From contig CANRAU010000013.1 of assembly GCA_947628665.1 (NCBI GenBank), positions 1 to 56,794 of the forward strand: a stretch of 56,794 bases of DNA, written 5' to 3'. Source of the DNA: an uncultured Clostridia bacterium. Lineage in GTDB: Bacteria > Bacillota > Clostridia > Oscillospirales > Acutalibacteraceae. Below, piece after piece: positions 1-8,524 of this stretch. Position numbers and translations under genes: made by a program. Numbering within the stretch: the stretch's first letter is position 1; every line of letters begins with the position of its first letter. Under the pieces are notes generated by a model. That model saw nothing but the letters and a program-made list of their open reading frames with translations. It did not search any database and was not told where the DNA came from.

Positions 1-103
1 CCAGTGGACTGTTTTTCGGTGGGGAACCCTCGCCGGGGGTTCCCCATAGTCTTACGCCTTTTGTGCATATTGCCAAGTGACACATACTTTTTCTACACGC
101 TGA
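1..103 (-). repeat. Dispersed multi-hairpin repeat, copy 1 (cut by window edge)
   Basis: This is one end of a repeat that recurs at 5923-6244, 12001-12236 and 19824-20145. It ends in CTACACGCTGA and is followed at once by the hairpin at 104-133. Copy 1 is of the short form: an uninterrupted hairpin (GGGGAACC...GGTTCCCC, 23-45) replaces the longer insert of copies 2 and 4. The SD-like AAAAGGAG of the other copies is changed here to AAAAGGCG. The copy continues beyond the left edge of the window. Confidence 0.85.
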
Positions 104-133
104 AATGCCCCTCCCATCAAATATGGGAGGGGC
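104..133 (-). terminator. Stem-loop downstream of the yhcH-like gene
   Basis: GCCCCTCCCAT and ATGGGAGGGGC form a perfect 11-bp stem with a very short loop. The position fits a terminator for the minus-strand operon ending at 164, although no long T-run follows on that strand. It directly abuts the end of repeat copy 1. Confidence 0.55.
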
Positions 134-163
134 GTTTGCCTGCGTTTTTGGCTGACCCTTCAA

Positions 164-625
164 TTATTCAATCAGCATTTTAATGGTAAGTTTGGTGACG
201 GGCTGTGTTTCATCCCCGCGTTCACAGCAGCCGGATTTGTATGCGTCCTGCGGATAAAACACCAGAAAATCCCCTGCCTGCACATGCAGCGTACTGGCGT
301 TTTCGCCGCCGCCGTAGCGGGTTTCGCCCTGCTGTTCGTCCGAGGATTTTTTGGGCAGCCTTTCGGGGGACGACCACAATACGGCCTCCCGTCCTTTGAC
401 GACATACTGCATCGTGGTATAACACGTATGCGAAAGGAAATCCTTGTTTTCGGCATGCGTGGGCGTATATTCCTCGACGATCGCATAGCAGCGATGCGCA
501 TCGAGGGTATACCGCCCGCAGGGCAGCGGATTTTTCTGATAATTCATAATAAAATCATAGGCCAACAGGGATTTTTCGCTTCGCCTGGCATACCGCAAGA
601 AGTTTTCAATCGTATCCAGGATCAT
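164..625 (-). CDS. YhcH/YjgK/YiaL family protein (DUF386)
   Basis: A 153-residue cytoplasmic protein with the layout of the YhcH/YjgK/YiaL (EbgC-like) cupin family. These proteins are often linked to sialic acid or other sugar catabolism and may act as anomerases or sugar isomerases. An N-terminal region (MILDTIENFLRYA) is followed by beta-strand-rich sequence with HVQAGDFLVFYPQDAYKSG near residues 113-131, the usual family signature with candidate metal ligands. The start overlaps the stop of mscS by 4 bases (ATGA), so the two are translationally coupled. No sugar genes lie next to it, so the substrate cannot be told. The family call is confident; the activity is inference. Confidence 0.85.
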   Translation of the reverse strand: MILDTIENFLRYARRSEKSLLAYDFIMNYQKNPLPCGRYTLDAHRCYAIVEEYTPTHAENKDFLSHTCYTTMQYVVKGREAVLWSSPERLPKKSSDEQQGETRYGGGENASTLHVQAGDFLVFYPQDAYKSGCCERGDETQPVTKLTIKMLIE

Positions 626-1455
626 TTGCTTTCGCCTTCCTTTGTATCCGCAATCATATGTACGTTCAAATGGTTATAGGTCATTTCGATCCCGTTTTTG
701 TCAAAATCGGCTTTGATTTGCTCCAAAAGTCCAAAGTGCGCCGTCCAATAATCGGCCGTATTGACCCAAGCGCGCACCACGTAGCAAATGCTGCTCTCAT
801 CATAAGACTGTACCGCTGCAAACGGCGCGTCGGGCGTATCCGAGAACAGCCCCACGGCTTCGATCGACTCCAAAATCGATTGACGCACCTTGGCGATCGG
901 CGCGTCGTAAGAAACGCTGATATTGAGATCGACACGGCGTTTTTCCTGCTCCGTGTAATTGGTGATCTCGCCGGAAATGATTTTGCTGTTCGGCACATAG
1001 ATCACCTTGTTGTCCACGGTGGTGATGTGCGTGTGGATCAGCCCCAGCTGCGTCACCGTGCCGTCCACGCCGTCCGCCTCGACATAATCCCCGATCTTGA
1101 ACGGCTTGGTCACCAAGAGCATGATGCCGCTTGCCAAATTGGAAAGCGAATCCTGCACGGCGAGCGATGCGGCAAGACCGACGACCGAGAACGCCGCCAG
1201 CAGAGACGTCACCGATACGCCGAGGGTGTCGATCACGATCATGGCCGCGACAAAATACAAAATGATTTTAACGGCAAATTTTAAAATCTTTATGAGCGTT
1301 GCATCCATGTGCGTGCGCGCAAGGATCCGATCCAGGATGCGCATCACCAGACGGATCAGCACATAGCAAACAACAAATACAACGACTGCCGCCAGTATTT
1401 TGCCCACAGTAAAATTCCCTACGGAATAATCTAAAATTTCATGTAACCTTTCCAT
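622..1455 (-). CDS. Small-conductance mechanosensitive channel, MscS family
   Basis: A 277-residue inner-membrane protein expected to open under membrane tension and release osmolytes. Three hydrophobic segments fall in the first ~110 residues. The pore-lining helix is Gly/Ala-rich (GLAASLAVQDSLSNLASG, about 93-110), and the beta domain that follows contains KPFKIGDYVEADGVDGTV, the classical MscS signature. Length is normal for the short MscS class. The start is preceded by GGGAGG. It lies 24 bp after the yhhN-like gene and overlaps the yhcH-like gene by 4 bp, so the three form one operon. Confidence 0.95.
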   Translation of the reverse strand: MERLHEILDYSVGNFTVGKILAAVVVFVVCYVLIRLVMRILDRILARTHMDATLIKILKFAVKIILYFVAAMIVIDTLGVSVTSLLAAFSVVGLAASLAVQDSLSNLASGIMLLVTKPFKIGDYVEADGVDGTVTQLGLIHTHITTVDNKVIYVPNSKIISGEITNYTEQEKRRVDLNISVSYDAPIAKVRQSILESIEAVGLFSDTPDAPFAAVQSYDESSICYVVRAWVNTADYWTAHFGLLEQIKADFDKNGIEMTYNHLNVHMIADTKEGESK

Positions 1456-1479
1456 GGGTTTTTCGCCTCCCGCAAAATG

Positions 1480-2172
1480 TTATTCGGCAAACAAAACTGT
1501 CGCCGCCATAATGAACTGCGCCGCATAATACAGCGAATGGTTCAGTATGATATTGCCCTTGGTGTTTTTGCCCTCGCCGAAATACATGCCCGACAGCACA
1601 AGGTCGGACAGCAGGAACAAAAGCCCGCCGACGGACATGACCACCCACATGGGAGCAAAGCCTGTCAGCACGGCGCTGACGATCGCGCCCGTCATGGTCA
1701 GGGAGAGCATAAAGGAATATAAGAAAACGATCCATTTGAATTTGCCATAATGCATTTTCAAAGGCTTTTCCAAAAGCAACGCCACGACCGCGATCACCAA
1801 TGCCGCCGCGACCGCCAAAATAATGGCAAGCGGTGTGTAAGGGCTTGCATTGCAAATTGCGACCACAAAGCAAATGTGACCGAGCAGGAAGAAAATGAAT
1901 CCCGAATACAAATACGAATCCTTATCCTGCAAATAGATCCATTTTAAATCGAGCCACACATCGCCCAAAAGCCCGCAGATCAAACCGAACGTCATCCACG
2001 AGCCAAAGTCGAGGAATCTGCGGTTCGCATACGTCGCCGCAATCGCCGTGGCTATGAAGCAAAGGCTTGCAACCGCTTTGGCATACAACGCCGCGATCCC
2101 GCCTTTTCGCACGCGCAGGCACAAAAATACAGCCGTCGCTAAAATTCCTATGATCAACAGCGCCCAATACAA
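1480..2172 (-). CDS. YhhN family membrane protein (lysoplasmalogenase-like)
   Basis: A 230-residue integral membrane protein with about eight hydrophobic helices, of the YhhN/TMEM86 family, some members of which hydrolyse the vinyl-ether bond of lysoplasmalogens. The conserved segment GLICGLLGDVWLDLKW (about 64-79) carries the family's Asp, and the C-terminal SVGGLLFLLSDLVLSG (about 182-197) carries a second. The start is TTG with GGGGGTGAT upstream; no in-frame ATG fits the ribosome site. Plasmalogens are common in anaerobic clostridia, so this role is plausible, but the family is functionally broad. Confidence 0.8.
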   Translation of the reverse strand: MYWALLIIGILATAVFLCLRVRKGGIAALYAKAVASLCFIATAIAATYANRRFLDFGSWMTFGLICGLLGDVWLDLKWIYLQDKDSYLYSGFIFFLLGHICFVVAICNASPYTPLAIILAVAAALVIAVVALLLEKPLKMHYGKFKWIVFLYSFMLSLTMTGAIVSAVLTGFAPMWVVMSVGGLLFLLSDLVLSGMYFGEGKNTKGNIILNHSLYYAAQFIMAATVLFAE

Positions 2173-2238
2173 GCCATCACCCCCGCACTTTTACGCAAAC
2201 TTCTTCCTGCAGGATATTTCTTCCTGCTTCTGTACCAT

Positions 2239-2266
2239 ATTATACAATAATTTCCAAAAAATGCAA
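2239..2266 (-). promoter_or_regulatory. Promoter of the yhhN-mscS-yhcH operon
   Basis: Read on the minus strand: TTGCAT (-35, 2266-2261), a 16-bp spacer, then TATAAT (-10, 2244-2239), about 65 bp upstream of the TTG start. Confidence 0.7.
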
Positions 2267-2295
2267 TAGATTTTGGAACATACTGCATCTATTTC

Positions 2296-2601
2296 TCAAT
2301 TTTTCGGGGTCAAATAGTCTGCAACCAAACGATTTTTGACATACGGCGCGGCCATTTCCTTATGCCGCATATGCAGCGGATGCACCTGAAAATCGTGCAG
2401 GGCGTCCAGCGAGGTAAATTCCGCGAAAAAGACGAAGTCACAGTCCGCGCCCGCGACGTTTTCGCCGATCTCGCACGACAAAAGCCCGGGGATCTTCCCC
2501 TCCATGCCTTTTACGGACGCGCGAAGCCGTTCGAGTACCTCGGCGCGGTTGTCCTCCCGCACCGCGTCGGAAAACTGCCAAAATAAAATGTGTCTGACCA
2601 T
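2296..2601 (-). CDS. Dabb family protein (stress-responsive alpha/beta barrel)
   Basis: A 101-residue protein beginning MVRHILFWQF, typical of the ferredoxin-like dimeric Dabb family. The family features are the N-terminal VRHILFW strand, MEGKIPGLLSCEIGENV near residues 33-49 and the C-terminal HPLHMRHKEMAAPY helix. Members range from stress proteins to small cyclases and oxygenases, so no reaction can be assigned. The ATG at 2601 was preferred to longer starts because GGAGAT lies just upstream and the family begins at this Met. It appears monocistronic and diverges from the T-box transporter operon. Confidence 0.88.
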   Translation of the reverse strand: MVRHILFWQFSDAVREDNRAEVLERLRASVKGMEGKIPGLLSCEIGENVAGADCDFVFFAEFTSLDALHDFQVHPLHMRHKEMAAPYVKNRLVADYLTPKN

Positions 2602-2727
2602 ATTGCTCATCTCCGTATGGATTTGCCGTGTATTGCGATTCGTCATCAAGTACAAAAAGCAACGGCACGGTATGACCTGATGTTGTCTTTGCTTCTATTG
2701 TATCACAGGATTTCAAAAAGGAAAGTG

Positions 2728-2756
2728 TTGACAAAAATTTTGTTTTGTGCTTAAAT
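2728..2756 (+). promoter_or_regulatory. Promoter of the T-box transporter operon
   Basis: TTGACA (2728-2733), 17-bp spacer, TTAAAT (2751-2756). Transcription would start just before the T-box stem I. Confidence 0.75.
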
Positions 2757-2759
2757 GGA

Positions 2760-3012
2760 TAAAACCGATGAAACGGAAGTAAAACTGCAGGGCGTGCCTT
2801 CAGAGAGCGGGCGGCGGTGAAAATCCCGCGGCAAATGCGGCAGACAAATGGTCCGTGGAGGGCGCATTGAAAAGATGCGACGGCGCTTTCCCGTTACAGA
2901 AAGAGAAATATGACTGTATTTCGCAAAGGTGGGCGGAGAATTCCGTCAATCAAGGTGGTACCGCAGGTAATTTTGCCTGTCCTTGTTTTGAAGCAAGGGC
3001 AGGTTTTTGTTT
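2760..3012 (+). ncRNA. T-box leader (tRNA-sensing riboswitch), probably Trp
   Basis: Stem I carries the AGTA S-turn motif (about 2777-2780), the apical AGAGAGC and GGTGAAA motifs, and GGAG at 2857-2860. The T-box bulge sequence GGTGGTACCGC lies at 2954-2964. A terminator follows: CCTGTCCTTG pairs with CAAGGGCAGG, then TTTTTGTTT (about 2977-3012). The likely specifier is TGG (Trp, 2849-2851). It sits exactly 5 nt before GGAG, the same spacing as the TTC specifier in the pheS T-box of this window. An overlapping ATG (2848-2850) is an alternative. The downstream transporter family favours Trp. Confidence 0.92.
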
Positions 3013-3095
3013 GCGCACCGCCCCTCGAACGTCTCTAAAACGGCGCGGTACGCCGCCCGTTTCGGTTTGATACTGTATTTTAGGAGGAAAAGAAA

Positions 3096-4085
3096 ATGAA
3101 AAAGACCATTTCCCTTTTGCTCGCGCTTCTGCTGCTGGTCGGCGTATGCACCGCCTGCGGCAAAGCCGACGAAGAGCCGCTTTCGTCCCCGCGCGACACC
3201 GATCAGGTGTACAAGGCGGCGATCGTGCAGCTGGCCGACAACGGCGCGTTCACCGAAATGCGCGAGGCATTCATTGCGAGAATGCGCGCGCTCGGCTATG
3301 ACGAAGTAAAAATGACCTTCGACGTCAAAAACGCGCAGGGCGATGCTTCCACGCTGCAAACCATTTGCGAAGGGCTGAAATCCGCCGATTACGATTTGGT
3401 CGTCCCCATTGTGACGCCCGCGACCGTTGCGGTCGTCAATCAGGAGCTTTCCTGCCCCGTGGTATTTATTTCCGTGACCAACCCTGTCGCTTCGGGCATT
3501 CTGACCACCATGGAAGCCCCCGACAAAAACGCCACCGGCACGTCGAACATCGTACCCGTCGATCAGATCTTTACGCTTGCGAAGCAGTTGACGCCCGCCA
3601 TAAAGAACATCGGCATTCTGTACTGCACAGGCGAGCAAAACGCCGTGCAGACCGCCGAAAAGGCAAAGGCTTATCTTTCCGAAAACGGCTATACCTATCA
3701 GGAAGTTACGGTGACGAACTCCTCCGAAGTCGCACAGGCGGCGCAGAAGCTTGCGGCGGATTCGGACGCCATTTACGTGCCGATCGATTCCACCGTGCAG
3801 ACCGCTATGTCGGAGGTCGTCGCGGCCGCAACGGCAAAGAAGATCCCCGTTTACGGCAGCGATCCCGTTATGGTACAGTCCGGCGCACTCGCGTGCGTGA
3901 GCGTCAGCAATACGCAGTTGGGTGAAAAATCCGCAGAAATGGCGGATGAGATCCTGCGCGGCAAAAAGGTATCCGAAGTTCCCGCCGTCGCCATGGAGGA
4001 ATTCCAATATGTCGTCAGCGGCAAAACCGCCAATGCGCTCGGCATCACCATTCCCGAGGGCGGCAATTTCACGGTTATGAACTGA
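3096..4085 (+). CDS. trpX: ABC transporter substrate-binding lipoprotein, TrpX type
   Basis: A 329-residue extracellular binding protein of the DUF534/TrpX family (periplasmic-binding fold). The N-terminus is a lipoprotein signal with a lipobox ending CTAC and the lipid-modified Cys at residue 21. The body has the two-lobed pattern, with DLVVPIVTPATVAVVNQ (about 100-116) and PVVFISVTNP in the first lobe and DAIYVPIDSTVQTAMSEV (about 225-242) in the second. It is first in a three-gene operon with permease and ATPase, after a T-box leader, and AGGAGG precedes the start. T-box control by a Trp codon would make it a tryptophan importer component; the same family also serves other substrates, so specificity is inferred. 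Confidence 0.85.
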   Translation: MKKTISLLLALLLLVGVCTACGKADEEPLSSPRDTDQVYKAAIVQLADNGAFTEMREAFIARMRALGYDEVKMTFDVKNAQGDASTLQTICEGLKSADYDLVVPIVTPATVAVVNQELSCPVVFISVTNPVASGILTTMEAPDKNATGTSNIVPVDQIFTLAKQLTPAIKNIGILYCTGEQNAVQTAEKAKAYLSENGYTYQEVTVTNSSEVAQAAQKLAADSDAIYVPIDSTVQTAMSEVVAAATAKKIPVYGSDPVMVQSGALACVSVSNTQLGEKSAEMADEILRGKKVSEVPAVAMEEFQYVVSGKTANALGITIPEGGNFTVMN

Positions 4086-4173
4086 ATACCGAACGGAAAA
4101 GATACAACGTCGGGCGGTCGGATTCGGCTGCCCGATTCCCCTTTTCATGCGGAAACGATTTGGAGATGATGGT

Positions 4174-5079
4174 ATGGCGATGCTGACGAGCGCGCTTCTT
4201 TTGGGGCTGCAATACGCGCTGCTGGCGCTCGGGGTGTATATCACCTTTCGGGTGCTCAATATTCCCGACCTGACCGTTGACGGCAGCTTTGTATTCGGCG
4301 CGGCGGCGTCGGCGGCACTGTGCGTCGCGGGGCATCCGTTTTTCGGGCTGCTCGCGGCAATCGGCAGCGGCGCGGCGGCGGGTCTTGTGACGGGCCTTTT
4401 GCAGACGAAAGCGCGCATTCACCCGATCCTTGCGGGCATTCTGACGATGAACGGGCTATATACGGTCAATCTCGCCGTCATGGACGGCAAGCCGAACCTC
4501 TCTTTGATCGGCAAGCCGCGTTTTTATGAATTTCTGTATACGCTTTTCCCCGACGCAAACAAAGACGCGCTGAAAACCGCCGCCGTCGCCGTGATCTGTG
4601 CGGTCGTTGTGGCGCTGCTCATTCTGTTTTTCCGCACGGTGTTCGGGCTTTGCATTCGCGCCACGGGCGACAACGAGGATATGGTACGCGCTTCATCGAT
4701 CAACACGAATGCCGCCAAAATCACGGCTCTTGCCCTTGCGAACGCCCTGGTCGCTCTTTCGGGCGGCCTGATCGCGCAGACGGGCGGTTTTGCCGACGTA
4801 AATGCGGGCGGCGGTATGATCGTGGTCGGGCTTGCATCAGTCATCATCGGCGAAGTGGTCTGCGGCAAGCGTCGGCTCGCCGGGGCGCTTGTTTCCGCCG
4901 TGGTGGGGTCTGTGATCTACCGTCTGATCATCGCGCTGGCTCTCGAAAGCGCCGTTTTCTCCGCCAACGCGCTGAAGCTTATTTCGGCGGTCATTGTCGG
5001 TATTACGCTTTCCGTCCCCGCCATTCGTACCGCGCTTGCACAGAACCGTCAAAAGAGGGAGGCGCTGCGGGATGCTTGA
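4174..5079 (+). CDS. trpY: ABC transporter permease, TrpY type
   Basis: A 301-residue membrane protein of the BPD_transp_2 type, with about eight to nine hydrophobic helices and the family's conserved FRVLNIPDLTVDGSF near the N-terminus (about 20-34). IRATGDNEDMVRASSIN (about 160-176) is the cytoplasmic loop that docks the ATPase. The ATG at 4174 was chosen because GGAG sits 8 nt upstream; an earlier ATG at 4147 lacks a good site. Its 3' end overlaps the ATPase start by 8 bp. It forms the channel for the substrate delivered by the preceding lipoprotein. Confidence 0.87.
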   Translation: MAMLTSALLLGLQYALLALGVYITFRVLNIPDLTVDGSFVFGAAASAALCVAGHPFFGLLAAIGSGAAAGLVTGLLQTKARIHPILAGILTMNGLYTVNLAVMDGKPNLSLIGKPRFYEFLYTLFPDANKDALKTAAVAVICAVVVALLILFFRTVFGLCIRATGDNEDMVRASSINTNAAKITALALANALVALSGGLIAQTGGFADVNAGGGMIVVGLASVIIGEVVCGKRRLAGALVSAVVGSVIYRLIIALALESAVFSANALKLISAVIVGITLSVPAIRTALAQNRQKREALRDA

Positions 5080-5896
5080 CGTGCAAAACATCACCAAAAT
5101 CTTTTTAAAAGGTACGCCCAATGCGCACACGGCGCTCGACGACCTTTCCCTGCATTTGGACGACGGCGATTTTGTGACGGTGATCGGGTCGAACGGCGCG
5201 GGCAAATCCACGCTGTTCAACGCCATAGCGGGCACATTCTTTTGTGACAGCGGCAGGATCGTGCTGGACGGCGAAAACATCACCTATCAAAAGGAGCATC
5301 TGCGGGCAAAATCAGTCGGGCGTATTTTTCAAGACCCGATGAAGGGTACTGCGCCGGAGCTCACGGTGGCGGAAAATCTGTCGCTCGCCTATGCGAAGGC
5401 GACGCGAAACCTGTTTTCGTTCGCACTGCGCAAAAAGGATACGGAATTCTTCCGAACGCGCCTTGCCGCCTTAGACATGGGGCTGGAAGACCGTATGCAC
5501 ACCAAAATGGGGCAGCTTTCGGGCGGTCAGCGGCAGGCCGTTACACTGCTGATGAGCACGATGGTCACGCCGAAGCTCCTGCTTTTGGACGAGCATACCG
5601 CCGCGCTCGACCCCGTGACCGCGCAAAAGGTTTTGGACATCACGAAAACCGTTGTCTCCGAAAATCGGATCACCACGATGATGATCACGCACAACATTTC
5701 CCAGGCGCTGCACACAGGCAATCGCACGATCATGCTCTCCGGCGGCAAAATCGTCCTGGACTTGCAGGGGGAAGCGCGTGAAAAGCTCACGATCCACGCG
5801 CTTATGGAGCTGTATCGGGAAAAATCGGGCAAGCTGCTCGACAATGACCGTATGCTGCTGTCGGATATGGAAAGTCCGCCCACAAGCGAAATTTAA
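5072..5896 (+). CDS. trpZ: ABC transporter ATPase, TrpZ type
   Basis: A 274-residue ATPase with Walker A GSNGAGKST (about 39-47), signature LSGGQRQAV (about 149-157), Walker B LLLLDEHTAALDP (about 169-181) and a switch His in MMITHN. It would power import through the adjacent permease. The ATG at 5072 overlaps the permease stop, which indicates translational coupling; a longer in-frame start would lie well inside the permease gene. No separate promoter is visible. Confidence 0.92.
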   Translation: MLDVQNITKIFLKGTPNAHTALDDLSLHLDDGDFVTVIGSNGAGKSTLFNAIAGTFFCDSGRIVLDGENITYQKEHLRAKSVGRIFQDPMKGTAPELTVAENLSLAYAKATRNLFSFALRKKDTEFFRTRLAALDMGLEDRMHTKMGQLSGGQRQAVTLLMSTMVTPKLLLLDEHTAALDPVTAQKVLDITKTVVSENRITTMMITHNISQALHTGNRTIMLSGGKIVLDLQGEAREKLTIHALMELYREKSGKLLDNDRMLLSDMESPPTSEI

Positions 5897-5922
5897 CGGT
5901 CAAAATACATCCAACAACCACA

Positions 5923-6244
5923 CAGCCTGTCGATAAACTGTTTTGCGATCACAAAATGCCCAAAAGTTTTCGGCCGCCTTTTTCAAAAGGCGGCGGGGTT
6001 GAGGGGCGGCGCCCCCATCGCAGCCCGCAGGCTGCGAAATCTTTGCCCATAAAGAGCGCAGGAGGGGCGAAAAACAGTCCAGTGGACTGTTTTTCGGTGG
6101 GGATTCTCGCCTGTCGGCTCGGTCGGTGCTTCTGCCTTCGGCAGAGGTGTCCACCGGACACCCGCACCCCTCGCCGGGGGTTCCCCATAATCTTACTCCT
6201 TTTGTGCATATTGCCAAGTGACACATACTTTTTCTACACGCTGA
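5923..6244 (-). repeat. Dispersed multi-hairpin repeat, copy 2 (long form)
   Basis: A 322-bp repeat, nearly identical to copy 4. It is packed with palindromes: GCCGCCTTTT/AAAAGGCGGC, GCAGCCCGCAGGCTGC, AAAAACAGTCCA/TGGACTGTTTTT, TCTGCCTTCGGCAGA and GGTGTCCACCGGACACC. Read on the minus strand it starts TCAGCGTGTAG and carries AAAAGGAG, 7 nt, then ATG (6188). That opens a frame of about 79 codons not preserved in copy 3. It lies between the transporter operon stop and the operon's apparent terminator. Confidence 0.9.
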
Positions 6245-6292
6245 CACAGTCTGCGACAAAGGATTTTGTCGCAGGCTGTGCTTAATTTTTTA
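6243..6292 (+). terminator. Terminator downstream of the transporter operon
   Basis: ACAGTCTGCGACAAA and TTTGTCGCAGGCTGT pair around a short loop, followed by GCTTAATTTTTT. It starts at the very end of repeat copy 2, so the transporter mRNA would include that repeat in antisense orientation. Confidence 0.75.
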
Positions 6293-6410
6293 GACAGTCG
6301 ATACCGACCGAATACAATACGTTTTGCAGGCACGGGACGCGCATAAAAGCATCCGCATCTGCGGATTGAAAGCGATTCAAAAACTTTACACGGAATCTTT
6401 GCGGATGCGG

Positions 6411-6439
6411 TTTACCTTTTCGGGAAAAAATGCTACAAT
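6411..6439 (+). promoter_or_regulatory. Promoter of the yhaM-like operon
   Basis: TTTACC (6411-6416), 17 bp, TACAAT (6434-6439), about 30 bp before the start codon. Just upstream GCATCCGCA (about 6340) and TGCGGATGC (about 6400) form a 9-bp inverted repeat with a ~45-nt loop. Confidence 0.65.
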
Positions 6440-6469
6440 AAAAGCAAATCCGAACAGGTGTGAGGCATT

Positions 6470-7441
6470 ATGAATTTTACCGAAATTTATCCGCACGGCC
6501 CGGTGGAGGGCTTTGCGCTCATTACACAGTCCGAAAAAAAGATCACCGCCAAGGGTAAGGACTATCTCGATTTGGTGCTTTCCGACAGCAGCGGCGAGAT
6601 CTCCGCGAAATATTGGGACTATAACGAAAGCACGCAGGGGCAATTCCCCGCCGAAACGCTCGTCAAGGTGCGCGGCACGATCTCGCAGTATAATGGCGCG
6701 GATCAGTTCCGCGTGGAACGCATTCGCAGAGCGACGGAAAACGACGGCGTCGATATGGCGGATTTCGTGCGTTCGGCCGCATACAAGGGCGAAGATATGT
6801 ACAACCAATTGATGGCATGCGTCAACGCTTTCGACGACGCAGACCTTAAAAAACTGGTTCTGCATTTGCTGGAGGCCAATCGCGAAAAGCTGTTGATCTG
6901 GCCCGCTGCATTCAAGCTGCACCACGCGGTGCGCAGCGGGCTTTTGATGCATACGCTGTCCATTGTGCGCCTGTGCGAGAGCGTTTGCCGCATTTATCCG
7001 TTTGTGGACGCCGATCTGCTCCTTGCGGGCGCGGTGCTGCACGACATCGCAAAGCTCTCGGAATTCGTTGTGGGCAACGCGGGCATCGCTTCGGGCTATA
7101 CGGCCGAGGGCAACCTGATCGGGCATTTGGTCAAGGGCGCGATGCTCATCGACGCGGCGGCAAAGGAACTCGAGATCCCCGAGGAAAAATCCATGCTTTT
7201 GCAGCACATGGTGCTGTCGCATCACGGCGAACCCGAATTCGGCGCGGCGGTGCGTCCCGCGTTTTTGGAAGCGGAGCTTTTGTCGGAGCTGGATCTAATG
7301 GACGCGCGCGTCTATCAAATCGCCGAAGCGACCGCGCCTTTGCAAAAGGGTGCATTTACCAACCGTTTGTGGGCGCTGGAAAACCGAAAAATGTATAACC
7401 ATGCCCGCGGCGACAAAAACAAAACGGTGTGTTTGGACTGA
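6470..7441 (+). CDS. yhaM: YhaM-like 3'-5' exoribonuclease (OB fold + HD domain)
   Basis: A 323-residue protein with an N-terminal OB-fold (about 10-90, ITAKGKDYLDLVLSDSSG) and a C-terminal HD domain (about 140-300). Metal-site residues are visible as H161 in LLMHTLS, the HD pair in LHDIAKLSE (191-192) and HH in LSHHGEPE. This matches YhaM of Bacillus, a manganese-dependent 3'-5' exonuclease of RNA and single-stranded DNA. Length is normal (YhaM is about 314). First gene of an apparent operon with the DUF2804 gene and prmA. Confidence 0.9.
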   Translation: MNFTEIYPHGPVEGFALITQSEKKITAKGKDYLDLVLSDSSGEISAKYWDYNESTQGQFPAETLVKVRGTISQYNGADQFRVERIRRATENDGVDMADFVRSAAYKGEDMYNQLMACVNAFDDADLKKLVLHLLEANREKLLIWPAAFKLHHAVRSGLLMHTLSIVRLCESVCRIYPFVDADLLLAGAVLHDIAKLSEFVVGNAGIASGYTAEGNLIGHLVKGAMLIDAAAKELEIPEEKSMLLQHMVLSHHGEPEFGAAVRPAFLEAELLSELDLMDARVYQIAEATAPLQKGAFTNRLWALENRKMYNHARGDKNKTVCLD

Positions 7442-7489
7442 CGGGGTTTCGGTTCAGAACCCGGTAAAAAATAAACGGGAGGTCATTTT

Positions 7490-8515
7490 ATGAGAAATCA
7501 CGAAGTCACCAAGGTGCAAAAGCTGCTGCGTATCGACGGGTCTTTAAAAGAGCCGGGCTGGTCGCGTCAGCTGTACCAAATCTATGACCGCGCGGACATC
7601 AAAGTGCCGAAATTCCGCATCAAGGAATGGGATTATTATTTGGTGCTTTGCAAGGATTACGCGGTGGCCTTTACCGTTTCGGATGACGGCTACATCGGTC
7701 TGCAATCCGTTTCACTTTTGGATTTCCGCGATACGCCGTGGGAACATACCGAAACGATCCTACAGCCCTTCCCCATGGGCAAGCTGCATATGCCGTCCAC
7801 GAGCGAATCGGGCGATGCGGTATACCGTGACAAGCGGCTGAACCTGCAATTCTGCAAAACCGACGGCGCGCGCCGCATCATTTGCCAGTTCAAAAACTTC
7901 ATGGACGGCAAGACCTTCTCCTGCGATATTACGCTGGAACAGCCGCCGATGGATACCATGGTCATCGCCACGCCCTGGAAAGAGAATAAAAAAGCCTTTT
8001 ACTACAATCAGAAAATCAACTGTATGCGCGCCAGCGGCACGGTGCATTTCGGCGGCGAGACCTACACCTTTGACCCCGAAACCGATTTCGGTACGCTCGA
8101 CTGGGGCAGAGGCGTCTGGACGTATGACAACACCTGGAACTGGGGTTCGGGCAACGCGGTCGTGAACGGCAAGCCCTTCGGCTTCAACATTGGCTACGGC
8201 TTCGGCGACACCTCGGCGGCGAGCGAAAACATCCTGTTTTATGACGGCGTGGGGCATAAGCTCGACGACGTCACCTTCCACATTCCCGAAAGCTCCTATA
8301 CCGACCCGTGGAAAATCTCGTCGAGCGACGGGCGCTTTGAAATGGATTTTGTGCCGATCATCGACAGAGCCGCCAAAATCGACGTCAAGGCCATTGTGAC
8401 CGATCAGCATCAGGTATTCGGAAAAATGAGCGGCACGGCGATTTTGGACGACGGAACAAAGCTCGAAATTCAGGATCTTACATGCTTCTGCGAGCGCGTA
8501 CACAACAAATATTGA
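7490..8515 (+). CDS. DUF2804 domain-containing protein
   Basis: A 341-residue soluble protein of the DUF2804 family, predicted to be mostly beta-sheet and rich in Trp and Tyr. Typical segments are FRIKEWDYYLVL (about 42-53), TDFGTLDWGRGVWTYDNTWNWGSG (in two parts, about 201-224) and FGFNIGYGFGD. No signal peptide is visible. Function is unknown; the fold has been likened to lipocalin- or hydroxyneurosporene synthase-type barrels, which is inference. AGGAG-type SD (GGGAGG) before the start. It sits between yhaM and prmA with short gaps, so it is probably co-transcribed. Confidence 0.85.
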   Translation: MRNHEVTKVQKLLRIDGSLKEPGWSRQLYQIYDRADIKVPKFRIKEWDYYLVLCKDYAVAFTVSDDGYIGLQSVSLLDFRDTPWEHTETILQPFPMGKLHMPSTSESGDAVYRDKRLNLQFCKTDGARRIICQFKNFMDGKTFSCDITLEQPPMDTMVIATPWKENKKAFYYNQKINCMRASGTVHFGGETYTFDPETDFGTLDWGRGVWTYDNTWNWGSGNAVVNGKPFGFNIGYGFGDTSAASENILFYDGVGHKLDDVTFHIPESSYTDPWKISSSDGRFEMDFVPIIDRAAKIDVKAIVTDQHQVFGKMSGTAILDDGTKLEIQDLTCFCERVHNKY

Positions 8516-8524
8516 GGAACGTGT

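Noticed and set aside
2946-4418. Minus-strand frame of 490 codons opposite the transporter lipoprotein gene
   Set aside because: Antisense to a clear gene and extends into the T-box terminator; no domain seen.
5949-6188. Possible ~79-residue protein inside the multi-hairpin repeat (also at 19823-20089)
   Set aside because: An SD and ATG are present, but the frame shifts in copy 3, the SD is damaged in copy 1, and the sequence is made of palindromes.
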